A stretch of DNA of 64,000 bases from Clostridium sp. 1001275B_160808_H3. Lineage in GTDB: Bacteria; Bacillota; Clostridia; Clostridiales; Clostridiaceae. The translations under genes and the position numbers were made by a program. The DNA lies in NCBI RefSeq assembly GCF_015550425.1, contig NZ_JADNAT010000016.1, positions 1-64,000 of the forward strand, in the 5' to 3' direction. Of the stretch, positions 35,031 through 44,280 are shown piece after piece. The notes beneath the pieces were generated by a model, which was not told the origin of the DNA, did not search any database, and saw only the letters and a program-made list of their open reading frames with translations. Within the stretch, counting starts at the first letter, position 1. Each line of letters opens with the position of its first letter.

Positions 35031-35483
35031 TTAATTATTTATATCTATTTTTTCTATTTGCACTTTTCCATTTTTAATATTCATAATAGCCATGGTTAAA
35101 GGCAATGAAAATCTTCTTTTACCACAACTTCCAGGATTAAGATATATAACATTATCCAATGTTTCTAAACTATGCTTATGTGAATGTCCATATATAATAA
35201 TATCAACTTCTTCTAAATTAACATTTATATTATTTTTTTCATGAACAACATATATCTTCTTTCCCTCTACTTCTAATAGTTCTTCTTTATTTAATATGCC
35301 TTCGAAATTTTCATTATCATTATTACCTTTTACTGCAACTGTTTTTGTAATACTATTAAGTTTTAATAATATTTCCTTATTACAAATATCTCCTGCATGT
35401 ATTATTAAGTCACACTTATTTAAATAGCATATTACCTCTTCTCGTAACAAATTGTGTGTATCTGAAATAATCCCTATTTTCAT
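35031..35483 (-). CDS. YfcE/MJ0936-type metallophosphoesterase
   Basis: 150 residues, a compact calcineurin-like phosphoesterase. Metal-binding motifs are intact: IGIISDTHN (D, H), IIHAGDICN (D), VKGNND (N), and YGHSHKH (H.H). Terminal LNPGSCGKRR is usual. Hydrolyses phosphodiesters in vitro in relatives; in clostridia the gene is often near rph/rdgB, but here it stands alone. Good AAAGGTGATG ribosome site. Confidence 0.93.
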   Translation of the reverse strand: MKIGIISDTHNLLREEVICYLNKCDLIIHAGDICNKEILLKLNSITKTVAVKGNNDNENFEGILNKEELLEVEGKKIYVVHEKNNINVNLEEVDIIIYGHSHKHSLETLDNVIYLNPGSCGKRRFSLPLTMAIMNIKNGKVQIEKIDINN

Positions 35484-35599
35484 ATATTTATCATCACCTT
35501 TTTGTATATTTAATGGTATTATATAATTAAATTTAAATTATACATTTTATGGAGGATGTTGTATTGATAAAAAAATTTAATATTAAAGGAGTTGCTAAT

Positions 35600-36013
35600 A
35601 TGTGGGTTATTTATGCATTGCTATCAGCTTTTTTTGCTGCACTTACATCTATTTTAGCTAAAATAGGAATAGAAAACATAAATTCAAACTTAGCTACTGC
35701 AATACGTACTGTTGTTGTCTTAGTAATGGCTTGGGGAATAGTTTTTATTAATGGTAGCATAAATCAAATTAATAACATAAGTCAAAAAAGCTGGATTTTT
35801 TTAATTTTATCTGGTATAGCTACTGGCCTATCATGGCTATTCTACTACAAAGCCCTTCAAATTGGAGAAGCTTCAAAAGTAGTTCCTATAGATAAATTTA
35901 GTGTTGTAATAACCATGGTATTAGCTTTTGTCATTTTAAAAGAAGCACTTACAGTGAAAACAGTTCTAGGTGGAATATTCATTGCAATTGGAACTTTTAT
36001 AATGATCTTATAG
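35600..36013 (+). CDS. EamA-type half transporter (single EamA domain)
   Basis: 137 residues, one EamA unit with five membrane segments: start MWVIYALLSAFFAALTSIL, AKIGIENINSNLATAIRT, and the SGIATGLSWLFYYKALQIGE and VPIDKFSVVITMVLAF motifs. Most relatives have two units; single-unit proteins act as dimers. Likely exports a small metabolite. ATG at 35600 has AAAGGAG nine nt upstream. The open frame continues 17 codons upstream to another GGAGG site with a TTG start (35564), giving a longer N-terminus; the shorter product matches the family length. Confidence 0.87.
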   Translation: MWVIYALLSAFFAALTSILAKIGIENINSNLATAIRTVVVLVMAWGIVFINGSINQINNISQKSWIFLILSGIATGLSWLFYYKALQIGEASKVVPIDKFSVVITMVLAFVILKEALTVKTVLGGIFIAIGTFIMIL

Positions 36014-36070
36014 AGATTATTATTCACTATTAACTAAAAAACTAACTGTAAAAACTTAAAATTAACAAGA

Positions 36071-36092
36071 AAACTCAGCCAAAGCTGAGTTT
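36071..36092 (+). terminator. Intrinsic terminator of the EamA gene
   Basis: AAACTCAGC / GCTGAGTTT with a 4-nt loop CAAA, followed by T6. Confidence 0.9.
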
Positions 36093-36136
36093 TTTCATTA
36101 ATTGTCCATTATCTATTTTCAATTATTAATTAAAAT

Positions 36137-36361
36137 TTAATCCTCCTTATAATTTTCAACTACATCTTTTATAATTTCTTTAATTTCACTTAACGATAAA
36201 TCCAGTGTTTCAAGACCTCCAATATCACACCTTGCTGTAGTCTTTATATTATTAAATATCCTTGCGTATAATTGCTTTTTATTATCAAATTGCTCATTAT
36301 CTTGCAATATATACCCATAAATTAATTTTGTTTCTTTTTCTATATAATCTCTATCATTCAT
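36137..36361 (-). CDS. Small protein linked to a two-component system (74 residues)
   Basis: 74 residues, acidic, helical, starting MNDRDYIEKETKLIYGYIL, one Cys, no membrane segment. No family recognised. It starts 13 bp after the histidine kinase gene on the same strand with AGGAGAAA upstream (somewhat long spacing), so it is cotranscribed with the kinase and regulator. A regulatory or accessory role for that system is suggested by position only. Confidence 0.65.
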   Translation of the reverse strand: MNDRDYIEKETKLIYGYILQDNEQFDNKKQLYARIFNNIKTTARCDIGGLETLDLSLSEIKEIIKDVVENYKED

Positions 36362-36374
36362 AATAACATTTCTC

Positions 36375-37604
36375 CTATTTTAATTCTAAATTTGATTTTT
36401 CACTATTAAATTCTATAATAAACGTGGTATCTTTCCCAATATTACTTTCTGCATATATTTTCCCATTATGACTTTCAACTATAGATTTAGCTATTGATAA
36501 TCCTAATCCATATCCACCAGTTTCTCTAGATCTAGATGTATCTACTCTATAGAATCTTTCGAAGATTTTATCTAAATCTTCTCTTTTTATCCCTTTACCT
36601 GTATTTCTAACTTTTAATCTTACTTTATTTTTATCTAATTTAAGTTCAACATATATTTTACCATCTTTATTAGTGTACTTTATTGCATTGTCTAATAGGA
36701 TTATACATACTTTTTTTATGCTTTCTTTATCTCCTTTTAAAAGCACATCATTTAAAATATTGGTTTCTAGTTCAATTTTATTTTCAAATATAACAGCTTC
36801 AAATGTTAATAATATATTATTTAACAATTTACTTAAATCAAATATTGTAAATTCTATAAGCTCCTTACCTGTATCAAGCTTAGCTAAAGATAACATTTCA
36901 TCAATTAATTTTGCCATTCTCTCTGTTTGATTATTTATATAATTTACCCATTTAATTTGATTAATTATAGTATCTTCTTTATTAGATAAGATTACAGATG
37001 TGTTTGTTCTTATAATTGCAAGTGGTGTTTTAAGCTCATGTGAAGCATCTGCAATGAATTGTTTTTGCTTTTCAAAACTATCTTTTATAGGTTTTATAGT
37101 TTTATTAGTTAAATAAATACTTATAAAAAGTAATACTATTAAGCTTATACTACCAATAGTTAAAAATGAACTTAAAAGACTTGATAAAGCGTTTATTTGA
37201 GGCTCTCTACTCATAAGCACTATCTTCATTCCCTTATTAGTAGTTTCTTTCATATAACCATAACTATTTCCATCTAATTTAACTTTATCAAATTTTTTAT
37301 CACTTTTTATTATTTTATATACAATATCCTCTAAAATTTCCTTTTTAACTTCCATAAAGGTTACTACATTAGCTATATTATTTTCAGTATCCAAATCAAT
37401 GATTATACTACTAGTCATCATTGGTGAATCTGGCCCTGGCCCCTTATGAGGATTAAACATTGCACTCTTTAATTGATGTTCTAAATCCTTTTCCATATTA
37501 ATAGCAGTATTAGCATATACAGTTCCAAAAATCAGTATGAAAACTAAGGTTAATAGTGACATATTTATTAATATAAACTTCTTCTTTAATTTATCAAACA
37601 CCAC
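36375..37604 (-). CDS. Sensor histidine kinase
   Basis: 409 residues. Membrane segment 1 (about 10-32), an extracellular sensor of about 115 residues that carries a Gly/Pro-rich stretch (HKGPGPDSPMM), membrane segment 2 (about 148-170), then the HisKA domain with FIADASHELKTPLAIIR and the ATPase domain (N box LDNAIKYTNKDG, G1 RNTGKGI, F box FERFYRVDTSRSRETGGYG, G2 GLGLSIAKSIV). Starts with GTG (37604 or 37601) close to GGAGGAT; overlaps the end of the regulator gene by 11 bases. Signal unknown. Confidence 0.92.
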   Translation of the reverse strand: MVFDKLKKKFILINMSLLTLVFILIFGTVYANTAINMEKDLEHQLKSAMFNPHKGPGPDSPMMTSSIIIDLDTENNIANVVTFMEVKKEILEDIVYKIIKSDKKFDKVKLDGNSYGYMKETTNKGMKIVLMSREPQINALSSLLSSFLTIGSISLIVLLFISIYLTNKTIKPIKDSFEKQKQFIADASHELKTPLAIIRTNTSVILSNKEDTIINQIKWVNYINNQTERMAKLIDEMLSLAKLDTGKELIEFTIFDLSKLLNNILLTFEAVIFENKIELETNILNDVLLKGDKESIKKVCIILLDNAIKYTNKDGKIYVELKLDKNKVRLKVRNTGKGIKREDLDKIFERFYRVDTSRSRETGGYGLGLSIAKSIVESHNGKIYAESNIGKDTTFIIEFNSEKSNLELK

Positions 37605-38274
37605 TATCCTCCATTCTGTATCCTACACCTCTTATAGTTACAATACTTACATTTGATTTTAAATAAGATAATTTTTTCCTTATAAATGAAATATATACTT
37701 CTATATTGTTATATTCAACCTCTGAATCAAACCCCCAAAGTTTCGTTATTAAATCATCTTTACTAACAACACATTTGGGTCTTTCCATAAAATATTTAAT
37801 TATTTCAAATTCCTTTAAAGTTAATCTTATACTTTCATTATTTACATCTAAATCATAAGTATCTATATTTAAACTTATATCTCCATAAGTTAATATATTG
37901 TCATTTACAACCGTTCCTTTTCTTCTAGTTATAGACCTTAGTCTCGCTAGTAACTCTTCTGTAGCAAAAGGCTTTGTTAAATAATCATCTGCACCTAAGT
38001 CTAGCCCTAAAACTCTATCCTCAATTTGACTTTTAGCTGTCAGCATAATAACTGGTGTAGAAACCCCTGATTTTCTTAACTGCTTCAATAAGCTTAATCC
38101 ATTTAATTTAGGTAGCATGATATCTAAAACTATAACATCATATATTCCTGTTAAAGCATAATCTAGCCCATCTTCCCCATCATAGACGGCATCAACTAAG
38201 TATTTATTATTTGTTAATATTTGAAATAACGCTTCTGAAAGTTCTTTTTCATCTTCTACCAATAATAGCTTCAT
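37594..38274 (-). CDS. OmpR-family response regulator
   Basis: 226 residues from ATG 38274 (an ATG two codons earlier is too near the GAGGGGG ribosome site). Receiver domain: LLVEDEKE, phospho-Asp in YDVIVLDIMLPKLNG, MLTAKS, DDYLTKPF; C-terminal winged helix ending VSIVTIRGVGYRME. First gene of a three-gene unit with the kinase and the 74-residue protein. Lies upstream of, and divergent from, the multicopper oxidase gene, so copper or oxidative control of that gene is possible but unproven. Confidence 0.93.
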   Translation of the reverse strand: MKLLLVEDEKELSEALFQILTNNKYLVDAVYDGEDGLDYALTGIYDVIVLDIMLPKLNGLSLLKQLRKSGVSTPVIMLTAKSQIEDRVLGLDLGADDYLTKPFATEELLARLRSITRRKGTVVNDNILTYGDISLNIDTYDLDVNNESIRLTLKEFEIIKYFMERPKCVVSKDDLITKLWGFDSEVEYNNIEVYISFIRKKLSYLKSNVSIVTIRGVGYRMEDSGV

Positions 38275-38554
38275 ATTCATTCCCCCTCAATTTTATAAAA
38301 TTGTAACTTATTTATTCTCATTCATAACTTTTCCTACTTTACTCTTTCTAGATTATATCCGATTTTTAATTCTTTATATAAGTATTGTTAGTTTTAATAA
38401 GATTTTATCACAGAAACCTTAAAATTAAATTAAATTAAATTCTACTTAACTACATTATTTACTGTTTTTAGAGTTAATTTAAGTATTACAAATTATCACA
38501 GTTTCTTTTTAAATAAATATATTATTACCATAGTCATTTAATAGGAGATTTATT

Positions 38555-39454
38555 ATGGTTATAACACCTGGAATAAAGGATTTAGATTATATTTATAAAG
38601 ATGGAGTTAAGCATTTTACTTTAATTGCAGAAGAAGTTAACTTGGAACTTATACCTGGACTTTTTATACGAGCCTGGGGCTATAATGGCTCAGTACCAGG
38701 CCCAACTATTAAAGTTAACCCATCCGATAAAGTATGCATTAGAGTTATAAATAACTTACCTGAAAAAACAAGCGTTCATTGGCATGGTTTAGAAGTACCT
38801 AATGATATGGATGGTGTTCCTCCAATTGAACCATCACCCTTCATAGAACCTGGTGAATACTTTGATTATCATTTTAAAATTAATAATCCACCTGGAACAT
38901 ATATGTATCATTCCCATGTTAATGTTCTAGTTCAAGATAATGCAGGACTTCTTGGAGGCTTTATCATAGAGGATCCAAAAGATAAAAAAAGAAAAAATTA
39001 TAAAGATTATTTTGTAGTTCTTCAAGAATTTGCAGTTAATGAATTACCTTGGGGAGATATAACTAAAGGCACCTATAACCTAACATTTAAAATGCCTGAA
39101 TTTAATTTCTTCACCATGAATGGTAAATGTTATCCTTCTACTGATCCACTTGAAGTTTGCTATGGCGATACTGTAAAGGTAAGATTCTGTAATATCCAAA
39201 TGCATCATCATCCAATTCATATTCATGGTCATGAATTTAAAGTTGTTGGTGCCGATGGATTCCCAATAAGAAAAGAAACTCAAATATATAAAAATACAAT
39301 TTTAGTTGCCTCAGGAGAAACATGGGATATTGAATTTATAGCTAAAAATCCTGGTATTTGGCCAATGCATTGTCATATGCCTCATCATGTAACTAATAAT
39401 GCTGCCCCAGGAGTTGGCGGAATGTTTACTACAGTAAATTATATAGATAAATAA
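38555..39454 (+). CDS. Two-domain multicopper oxidase (laccase-like)
   Basis: 299 residues, about half the length of three-domain laccases, consistent with a two-domain enzyme that works as a trimer. All four copper motifs are present: HWHG (75-78), HSH (119-121), HPIHIH (219-224) and MHCHMPHHVTNN with HCHxxxH (272-278) and a downstream Met (290). The type 1 copper site is in domain 2. It oxidises phenols or metals using oxygen, unexpected in an anaerobe. No signal peptide: the sequence starts MVITPGIKDLDYIYKDG, so the enzyme appears cytoplasmic. AGGAGA ribosome site, single gene; a two-component system is divergent to it. Confidence 0.92.
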   Translation: MVITPGIKDLDYIYKDGVKHFTLIAEEVNLELIPGLFIRAWGYNGSVPGPTIKVNPSDKVCIRVINNLPEKTSVHWHGLEVPNDMDGVPPIEPSPFIEPGEYFDYHFKINNPPGTYMYHSHVNVLVQDNAGLLGGFIIEDPKDKKRKNYKDYFVVLQEFAVNELPWGDITKGTYNLTFKMPEFNFFTMNGKCYPSTDPLEVCYGDTVKVRFCNIQMHHHPIHIHGHEFKVVGADGFPIRKETQIYKNTILVASGETWDIEFIAKNPGIWPMHCHMPHHVTNNAAPGVGGMFTTVNYIDK

Positions 39455-39537
39455 TATAATAGAATTTTGCTTAAATAATTATTTTTATATCTATTAATTT
39501 GCTACATCAAACAATTTATACAATTATCATTTAAAAT

Positions 39538-39600
39538 AAAAACCTAATTAGTTATAAATATACTTAAGAAAGTATGTTCTATATACTAATTAGGCTTTTA
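39538..39600. terminator. Bidirectional terminator
   Basis: CCTAATTAGT (39543-39552) pairs with ACTAATTAGG (39585-39594), with an inner ATACTT/AAGTAT stem, between convergent oxidase and ABC permease genes. Confidence 0.8.
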
Positions 39601-40347
39601 TTAATTCCATGGACATATTTTCTTTTCTAATAAATCTATAATTTTAAATATAATAAGAGACATAATACTAAGAGCTAATACTCCAGCAAACATTCCTTTA
39701 TAATCAACCATTGACCATGAATTCATTATATAATATCCTATTCCATATTTAGTTGCATAATTTTCACTAAAAAACAAAGCTGAAATTGCAATTCCTATAC
39801 TTACTCTTAAAGCAGAAAATACTTTAGGCGCTATTGCAGGCATTACTACTTTTAATATAGTGTCGCTTTTACTAAATTTCATAACTTTTGCAGATATTAA
39901 AACATCTTTGTCAATTTCTTTAACTGCATCTCTTGTAACTATTAAAATTTGAAAAACAATTATAGTTACCATAAGTATTATTTTAGATTTATCACCTATC
40001 CCAAACATAACCATAAATATAGGTAAAAATGCTATCTTTGGTATAGGATATAGTAAATATACTACTGGTGATATTATTTTATCTACTAAACTACTAAGTC
40101 CAAGAGCAATCCCAATTGGAATACCTATAATTAATGATATTAATATAGCTCCCAATATTCTATACATACTATATAAAATATGATATATAAAATCATTTTG
40201 TAATAATCTTATTAACTCATATATAGTAGTTTTAGGGGTTGGTACCATATTAGTACCTATTAATATGCTTAATAAATACCATAAAACAAATATAATTATA
40301 ACTCCATAGAGGCCTTTTATAATTTTTAATAGTAGCTCTTTAATCAT
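39601..40347 (-). CDS. NMT1/SsuC-type ABC transporter permease
   Basis: 248 residues, about six membrane segments, BPD_transp_1 fold with the EAA-like loop (ISAKVMKFSKSDTILKVVMP) and GIAISALFFSENYATKYGIG, as in SsuC/TauC/ThiX permeases. Overlaps the ATPase gene by eight bases and completes a receptor-ATPase-permease operon. Could import sulfonates, taurine or a thiamine precursor; the sequence does not decide. Confidence 0.9.
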   Translation of the reverse strand: MIKELLLKIIKGLYGVIIIFVLWYLLSILIGTNMVPTPKTTIYELIRLLQNDFIYHILYSMYRILGAILISLIIGIPIGIALGLSSLVDKIISPVVYLLYPIPKIAFLPIFMVMFGIGDKSKIILMVTIIVFQILIVTRDAVKEIDKDVLISAKVMKFSKSDTILKVVMPAIAPKVFSALRVSIGIAISALFFSENYATKYGIGYYIMNSWSMVDYKGMFAGVLALSIMSLIIFKIIDLLEKKICPWN

Positions 40348-41038
40348 ATAGTTTACCTCTTACTTCATTACATATTTCTATATACTCTTGTTTTCTTCTT
40401 ATATCTTTATCTCCAAAATACTTATTATTAATTATGCTATGTATTTTACCTTCTTTCATAACAACTATATACTCACCTAAAAAAACAGCTTCTTCAATGC
40501 TATGTGTTACTAAAATCATAGTATTATTTCTCTTATCTTTTATTTCTAAAAGTAAATCCTGGATTTTTTCCTTATTTATTGAATCTAGTGCAGAAGTTGC
40601 TTCATCTAATAATAAAGTTTCTGGATTGCTTATAATAGTTCTTGCAATAGCTACCCTTTGCTTTTGGCCTCCACTTAGTTCCTTTGGATATTTATTTTTA
40701 AAACTTAATAAATCTAATTCTTTTAATACATCATTAACTAATTTTTCTTTTTCTTTTTTTGTAAATTTATATTTATTTAATCCAAGTTCTATATTTTTAT
40801 ATACTGTGAACCAATTAAATAATCCTAAATTTTGTAGTATTAAAGATGTTTCTCCTTCTATTTCTAATTTCCCTTCATAATTAGAAATAAGCCCTGCTAT
40901 AGTATATAGCAGGGTTGTCTTTCCACATCCTGATTTTCCTATAATTGCATAAGTCTTTCCTTTTTCTATAGATAAACTTAAATTATCTATAGCTTTTTCA
41001 TCCTTATACTTAACGGTTAAATCACTTATTTTTATCAT
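40340..41038 (-). CDS. NMT1/SsuB-type ABC transporter ATP-binding protein
   Basis: 232 residues. Walker A GKSGCGKTTLL, Q-loop LILQNLGLFNWFTVYKN, signature LSGGQKQRVAIARTI, Walker B TLLLDEATSALDSIN and H-loop ILVTHSIEEAVFLG; the EATSALD variant is typical of SsuB/TauB-like proteins. One base separates it from the receptor gene stop, and it overlaps the permease gene. Confidence 0.94.
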   Translation of the reverse strand: MIKISDLTVKYKDEKAIDNLSLSIEKGKTYAIIGKSGCGKTTLLYTIAGLISNYEGKLEIEGETSLILQNLGLFNWFTVYKNIELGLNKYKFTKKEKEKLVNDVLKELDLLSFKNKYPKELSGGQKQRVAIARTIISNPETLLLDEATSALDSINKEKIQDLLLEIKDKRNNTMILVTHSIEEAVFLGEYIVVMKEGKIHSIINNKYFGDKDIRRKQEYIEICNEVRGKLYD

Positions 41039-41039
41039 T

Positions 41040-41969
41040 CTACTTTACAAATTTTCCTTCTAGTAAATCAGCTGGCTTTACTGATAAATCTTTATTTAAA
41101 GTCTTTTCAGTCCAGTCTATTATACTTTGTAAATACTCATCACTTGGAAGGGCTGCTTTTTTATATGTAGGTAATACCATAATATCTTTTACAGCAGGAT
41201 TTGTATTTGGTATTTTTTCAATTAATATATCTTTTGCCATTTCAGGATTTTTATTTATTTCTTCTACAGCTTTATTATATGCTTCATGGAAGGCCTTAAT
41301 AGTATTTGGTTTTTCAGATATAGCTTTTCCAGTAAACACTAAACAATCTGCTGAAAACTCATCATCCATTCCATAAATATTTTTCTTTAATCCTTGTAAT
41401 TCTCCATTTGAAGCTACTGGTTCTGGGAATAAACTCATATCAACTTCACCACTTTTTAAAGCAGCAAGTCTTGCTGGTATTTCATTTATAAATACCTTTT
41501 CTACATTATATTTATCTCCAAGCCACTTATCGATTAAGTAATTAGAAACACTTACTTCCATCATTCCTACTTTTATGTCCTTTTTATCTGTAGCTCCTTC
41601 AGTAGCTAATACAGGAAACATTCCATCTGTCATTGTTGTTGCTTTTATATCAAATCCACCATCTACATTAGTAGCAACAGCTATAAAGTCAGTCATTGCT
41701 CCATCTATAGCATTACTTTGAAGAGCACTTTGTCTATTTTGAGCATTATTATAAATTTCTATTTCTACATCTATACCTGCCTCTTTAAAATATCCATTTT
41801 TTTCTGCAATAAGTATTGGTGCTGTATCAACAGCTGGCATTAAACCAATTTTTAATGTAGCATCTTCCACAGAAACTTCTTTATTTTTTTCATTCGATCC
41901 ACATCCAATTAAAATAACTGAGAACATTGATATCAAAATAAGTGATAACAATTTTTTTAAATTTCTCAT
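41040..41969 (-). CDS. NMT1/THI5-like substrate-binding lipoprotein
   Basis: 309 residues. Lipoprotein signal with lipobox LIGC (Cys 23), then a periplasmic-binding fold of the NMT1/SsuA type: LKIGLMPAVDTAPILIAEKN, GYFKEAGIDVEIE and QNRQSALQSNAIDGAMTDF. Binds a small anionic or pyrimidine-like ligand outside the membrane. First gene of the operon with ATPase and permease. AGGAGG ribosome site. A strong promoter with a palindrome in the spacer lies upstream. Confidence 0.92.
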   Translation of the reverse strand: MRNLKKLLSLILISMFSVILIGCGSNEKNKEVSVEDATLKIGLMPAVDTAPILIAEKNGYFKEAGIDVEIEIYNNAQNRQSALQSNAIDGAMTDFIAVATNVDGGFDIKATTMTDGMFPVLATEGATDKKDIKVGMMEVSVSNYLIDKWLGDKYNVEKVFINEIPARLAALKSGEVDMSLFPEPVASNGELQGLKKNIYGMDDEFSADCLVFTGKAISEKPNTIKAFHEAYNKAVEEINKNPEMAKDILIEKIPNTNPAVKDIMVLPTYKKAALPSDEYLQSIIDWTEKTLNKDLSVKPADLLEGKFVK

Positions 41970-42004
41970 TTGTTAATCCTCCTACAAACTTTTAATTCAA
42001 TTTA

Positions 42005-42033
42005 ATTATAGTTAACTAGACAATCTATTTCAA
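42005..42033 (-). promoter_or_regulatory. Promoter and palindromic operator of the NMT1-like ABC operon
   Basis: Minus-strand -35 TTGAAA (42028-42033), 17-bp spacer, -10 TATAAT (42005-42010). The palindrome TAGTTAACTA (42009-42018) overlaps the -10/spacer edge and could bind a repressor. Confidence 0.7.
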
Positions 42034-42064
42034 TATTAACAGTAAATTTATTGTATAAATTATA

Positions 42065-42101
42065 AAAAATCACTAATATATATGGTATATTAGTGATTTT
42101 T
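42065..42101 (-). terminator. Intrinsic terminator of the large sensor kinase gene
   Basis: Perfect 16-bp stem AAAAATCACTAATATA / TATATTAGTGATTTTT with TATGG loop, just past the kinase stop (42106). Confidence 0.92.
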
Positions 42102-42105
42102 TTAA

Positions 42106-44280
42106 CTATTTTTTAAATTTTAATACTACTTTAAATAAATCTCCATCTATTTCTATATCTAATGTTCCACCTTGTAATTCAACAAAACTTTTAGCTATTG
42201 CTAATCCAAGTCCTGATCCTTCTGTATTTCTAGACTTATCTCCACGAGCAAATCTTTCTACTATTTCTTCAGCTGTAAAATCTATTTCATTTGCTGACAT
42301 ATTTTTTAACATTACATAAACTTCTTCATTTCCATCTATTATATCTATATATACTCTTGAGTTTGGCATTGAGTATTTCACTATATTTATTAATAAATTT
42401 TCAAACACTCTAAAAGTTTTTTGACTATCTAAAGGAACTATAACTTTATTTTCTGGGAAATTCCACTTGAATTTTAGTGATGATTCTTCAATTTTATCAC
42501 TTAATTCAAATTGAGTTTGCTTCATAAGTGAAACTATATCTACATTAACTATATTTAATTGAATGTTTTTACTTGTTGCCTTGCTAACTTCAAATAAATC
42601 TTCTATTAAATTTTTAAGCCTTTGAGATTTTCTATCTAATGTATCTAAATATTGCTTTCTATTTTCTTCACTTATATTTTCATCTTTTAATAAATCTATA
42701 TAAGTGATTATTGATGTTAATGGTGTTTTTAAATCATGAGAAACATTAGAAATAAGTTCCGTTTTCATTCTTTGACTTTTTACTTCTTCATTAACTGCGT
42801 TTTTAAATCCTTTTTGTATTTTTTGAAGTTCATCTTTTAATGGTTCAAAAACTCCAAGTTCTTCTTCTATAGTAACATCTAAATTACCTTCTGCAATTTT
42901 ATTTGTAGCTTCTAATAATATTTGATACTTATTCCTTATATCATTAAAATACTTTCTTAAAACAAAATATAAAAATACTGTATATATTATAGCTGCACCT
43001 ACTCCTAAAAACCATATGATACTCATAAAAGCAAGAGCTATAAAGTTAACTGCTAATATCTTTATTATTATTTTATTAGATTTATCATTTAAATCTACAT
43101 TTGTAACTTCATCATATATTTTTGTCCATATTCTTTTTATTAGCCTAAATATTTTATATATTATTGTATTATCTTTTATATAGTTTTTTAACCCTTTATT
43201 AAATATATATTTAATTAACACTACTGCTGTAAAAGCTGTTATTAATAGTACAAACCAATAAGCAATATTACCTATCATTAATATTGAATTTGTAAACTCA
43301 AATGGTATTCCAACTCTTACTAGTGATTCCTTAACCCATTCATTGTTTACGGTCCAATAGGATATATTAGGTGAAAACGCAACTAAAGCTGTTATTAACG
43401 TAATTAAAATTACACTTATTTCAAAAGGAATCTTAATAATTCTTTTAACTCCTATAATATCCTTTGATTTTCTAAATGGAATAATTAACGATATAAACAT
43501 TATAGCTATATAAGCTATTAATATATAAACTAGTATTATATCCCCATATGCATAGCTATCTGCTCTATCAATATAATTGCTTATTCTATCAACATATTTA
43601 AGATCATTTGGTACACCATAAACAATAGTTATATTTTTAGGATTTGATAAAACAAAATCACTATCTCCATTAATTAAATTTCTCCACTGAAAATCTAAGA
43701 AAGTGCTTATTACATTTTCATCAGCACCTTTTATGTTATTTACACTAATTTCTCCATAGTCATTATAATCAATAACCATGTAATAGCCATAATAATTATC
43801 TAAATCATTTAATGCTTCTTTATTATCTTTATTTAAAATTAAATCACTTAATTTTTTTTCCGTATTTGAAGAAAACGTATTAGTTTTTTTATCAACTATA
43901 TAATAATCTAAATTCTTTAATTCTCTTTTTAATACTTTATTCCAATTACCTATTTCATAATTAATATTTCTCTTTATAAAGCTATAATCAACTCTATCAT
44001 TTTCACTATAGCCTTTATATTCTTTAAAAAAGATTTCATCAGCAGGAATATCTTTATTTTGCTCCTTTTCTAAAATATCTTTATACAATACAAAACTTCC
44101 TTTATATAGATCCATTTGAAAATTATAATCTTCAAAATATGAAGGCTTTTCTTTTTCATTTGCAAGTTTTGCTATTCTAGGGTAAGATGCCACTAAACCT
44201 ATTGATGTCATAATCACTAATATATATACTATTGCACTTAAAAAATAATTATTTTTACTGCTTTTCAATTTTGTATCCAA
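42106..44280 (-). CDS. Large sensor histidine kinase with extracellular domain and multi-TM core
   Basis: 724 residues. N-terminal membrane segment (about 13-31), extracellular region (about 32-240), then several membrane segments (about 243-265, 283-303, 330-358, 405-440), a HAMP-like linker (NKIAEGNLDVTIEE), HisKA with LISNVSHDLKTPLTSIITYI and an ATPase domain (NIVKYSMPNS, GSGLGLAIAKSFVELQGG). The size and topology resemble clostridial sensors for envelope-acting agents; the signal is unknown. Start is a TTG: 44280 or 44268, the latter better spaced from GGGGAG; it overlaps the regulator gene. Confidence 0.9.
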   Translation of the reverse strand: MDTKLKSSKNNYFLSAIVYILVIMTSIGLVASYPRIAKLANEKEKPSYFEDYNFQMDLYKGSFVLYKDILEKEQNKDIPADEIFFKEYKGYSENDRVDYSFIKRNINYEIGNWNKVLKRELKNLDYYIVDKKTNTFSSNTEKKLSDLILNKDNKEALNDLDNYYGYYMVIDYNDYGEISVNNIKGADENVISTFLDFQWRNLINGDSDFVLSNPKNITIVYGVPNDLKYVDRISNYIDRADSYAYGDIILVYILIAYIAIMFISLIIPFRKSKDIIGVKRIIKIPFEISVILITLITALVAFSPNISYWTVNNEWVKESLVRVGIPFEFTNSILMIGNIAYWFVLLITAFTAVVLIKYIFNKGLKNYIKDNTIIYKIFRLIKRIWTKIYDEVTNVDLNDKSNKIIIKILAVNFIALAFMSIIWFLGVGAAIIYTVFLYFVLRKYFNDIRNKYQILLEATNKIAEGNLDVTIEEELGVFEPLKDELQKIQKGFKNAVNEEVKSQRMKTELISNVSHDLKTPLTSIITYIDLLKDENISEENRKQYLDTLDRKSQRLKNLIEDLFEVSKATSKNIQLNIVNVDIVSLMKQTQFELSDKIEESSLKFKWNFPENKVIVPLDSQKTFRVFENLLINIVKYSMPNSRVYIDIIDGNEEVYVMLKNMSANEIDFTAEEIVERFARGDKSRNTEGSGLGLAIAKSFVELQGGTLDIEIDGDLFKVVLKFKK

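Noticed and set aside
40434..40880. Plus-strand open frame of 148 codons
   Set aside because: Antisense to the ABC ATPase gene with all motifs intact; A+T-rich genomes give such frames by chance.
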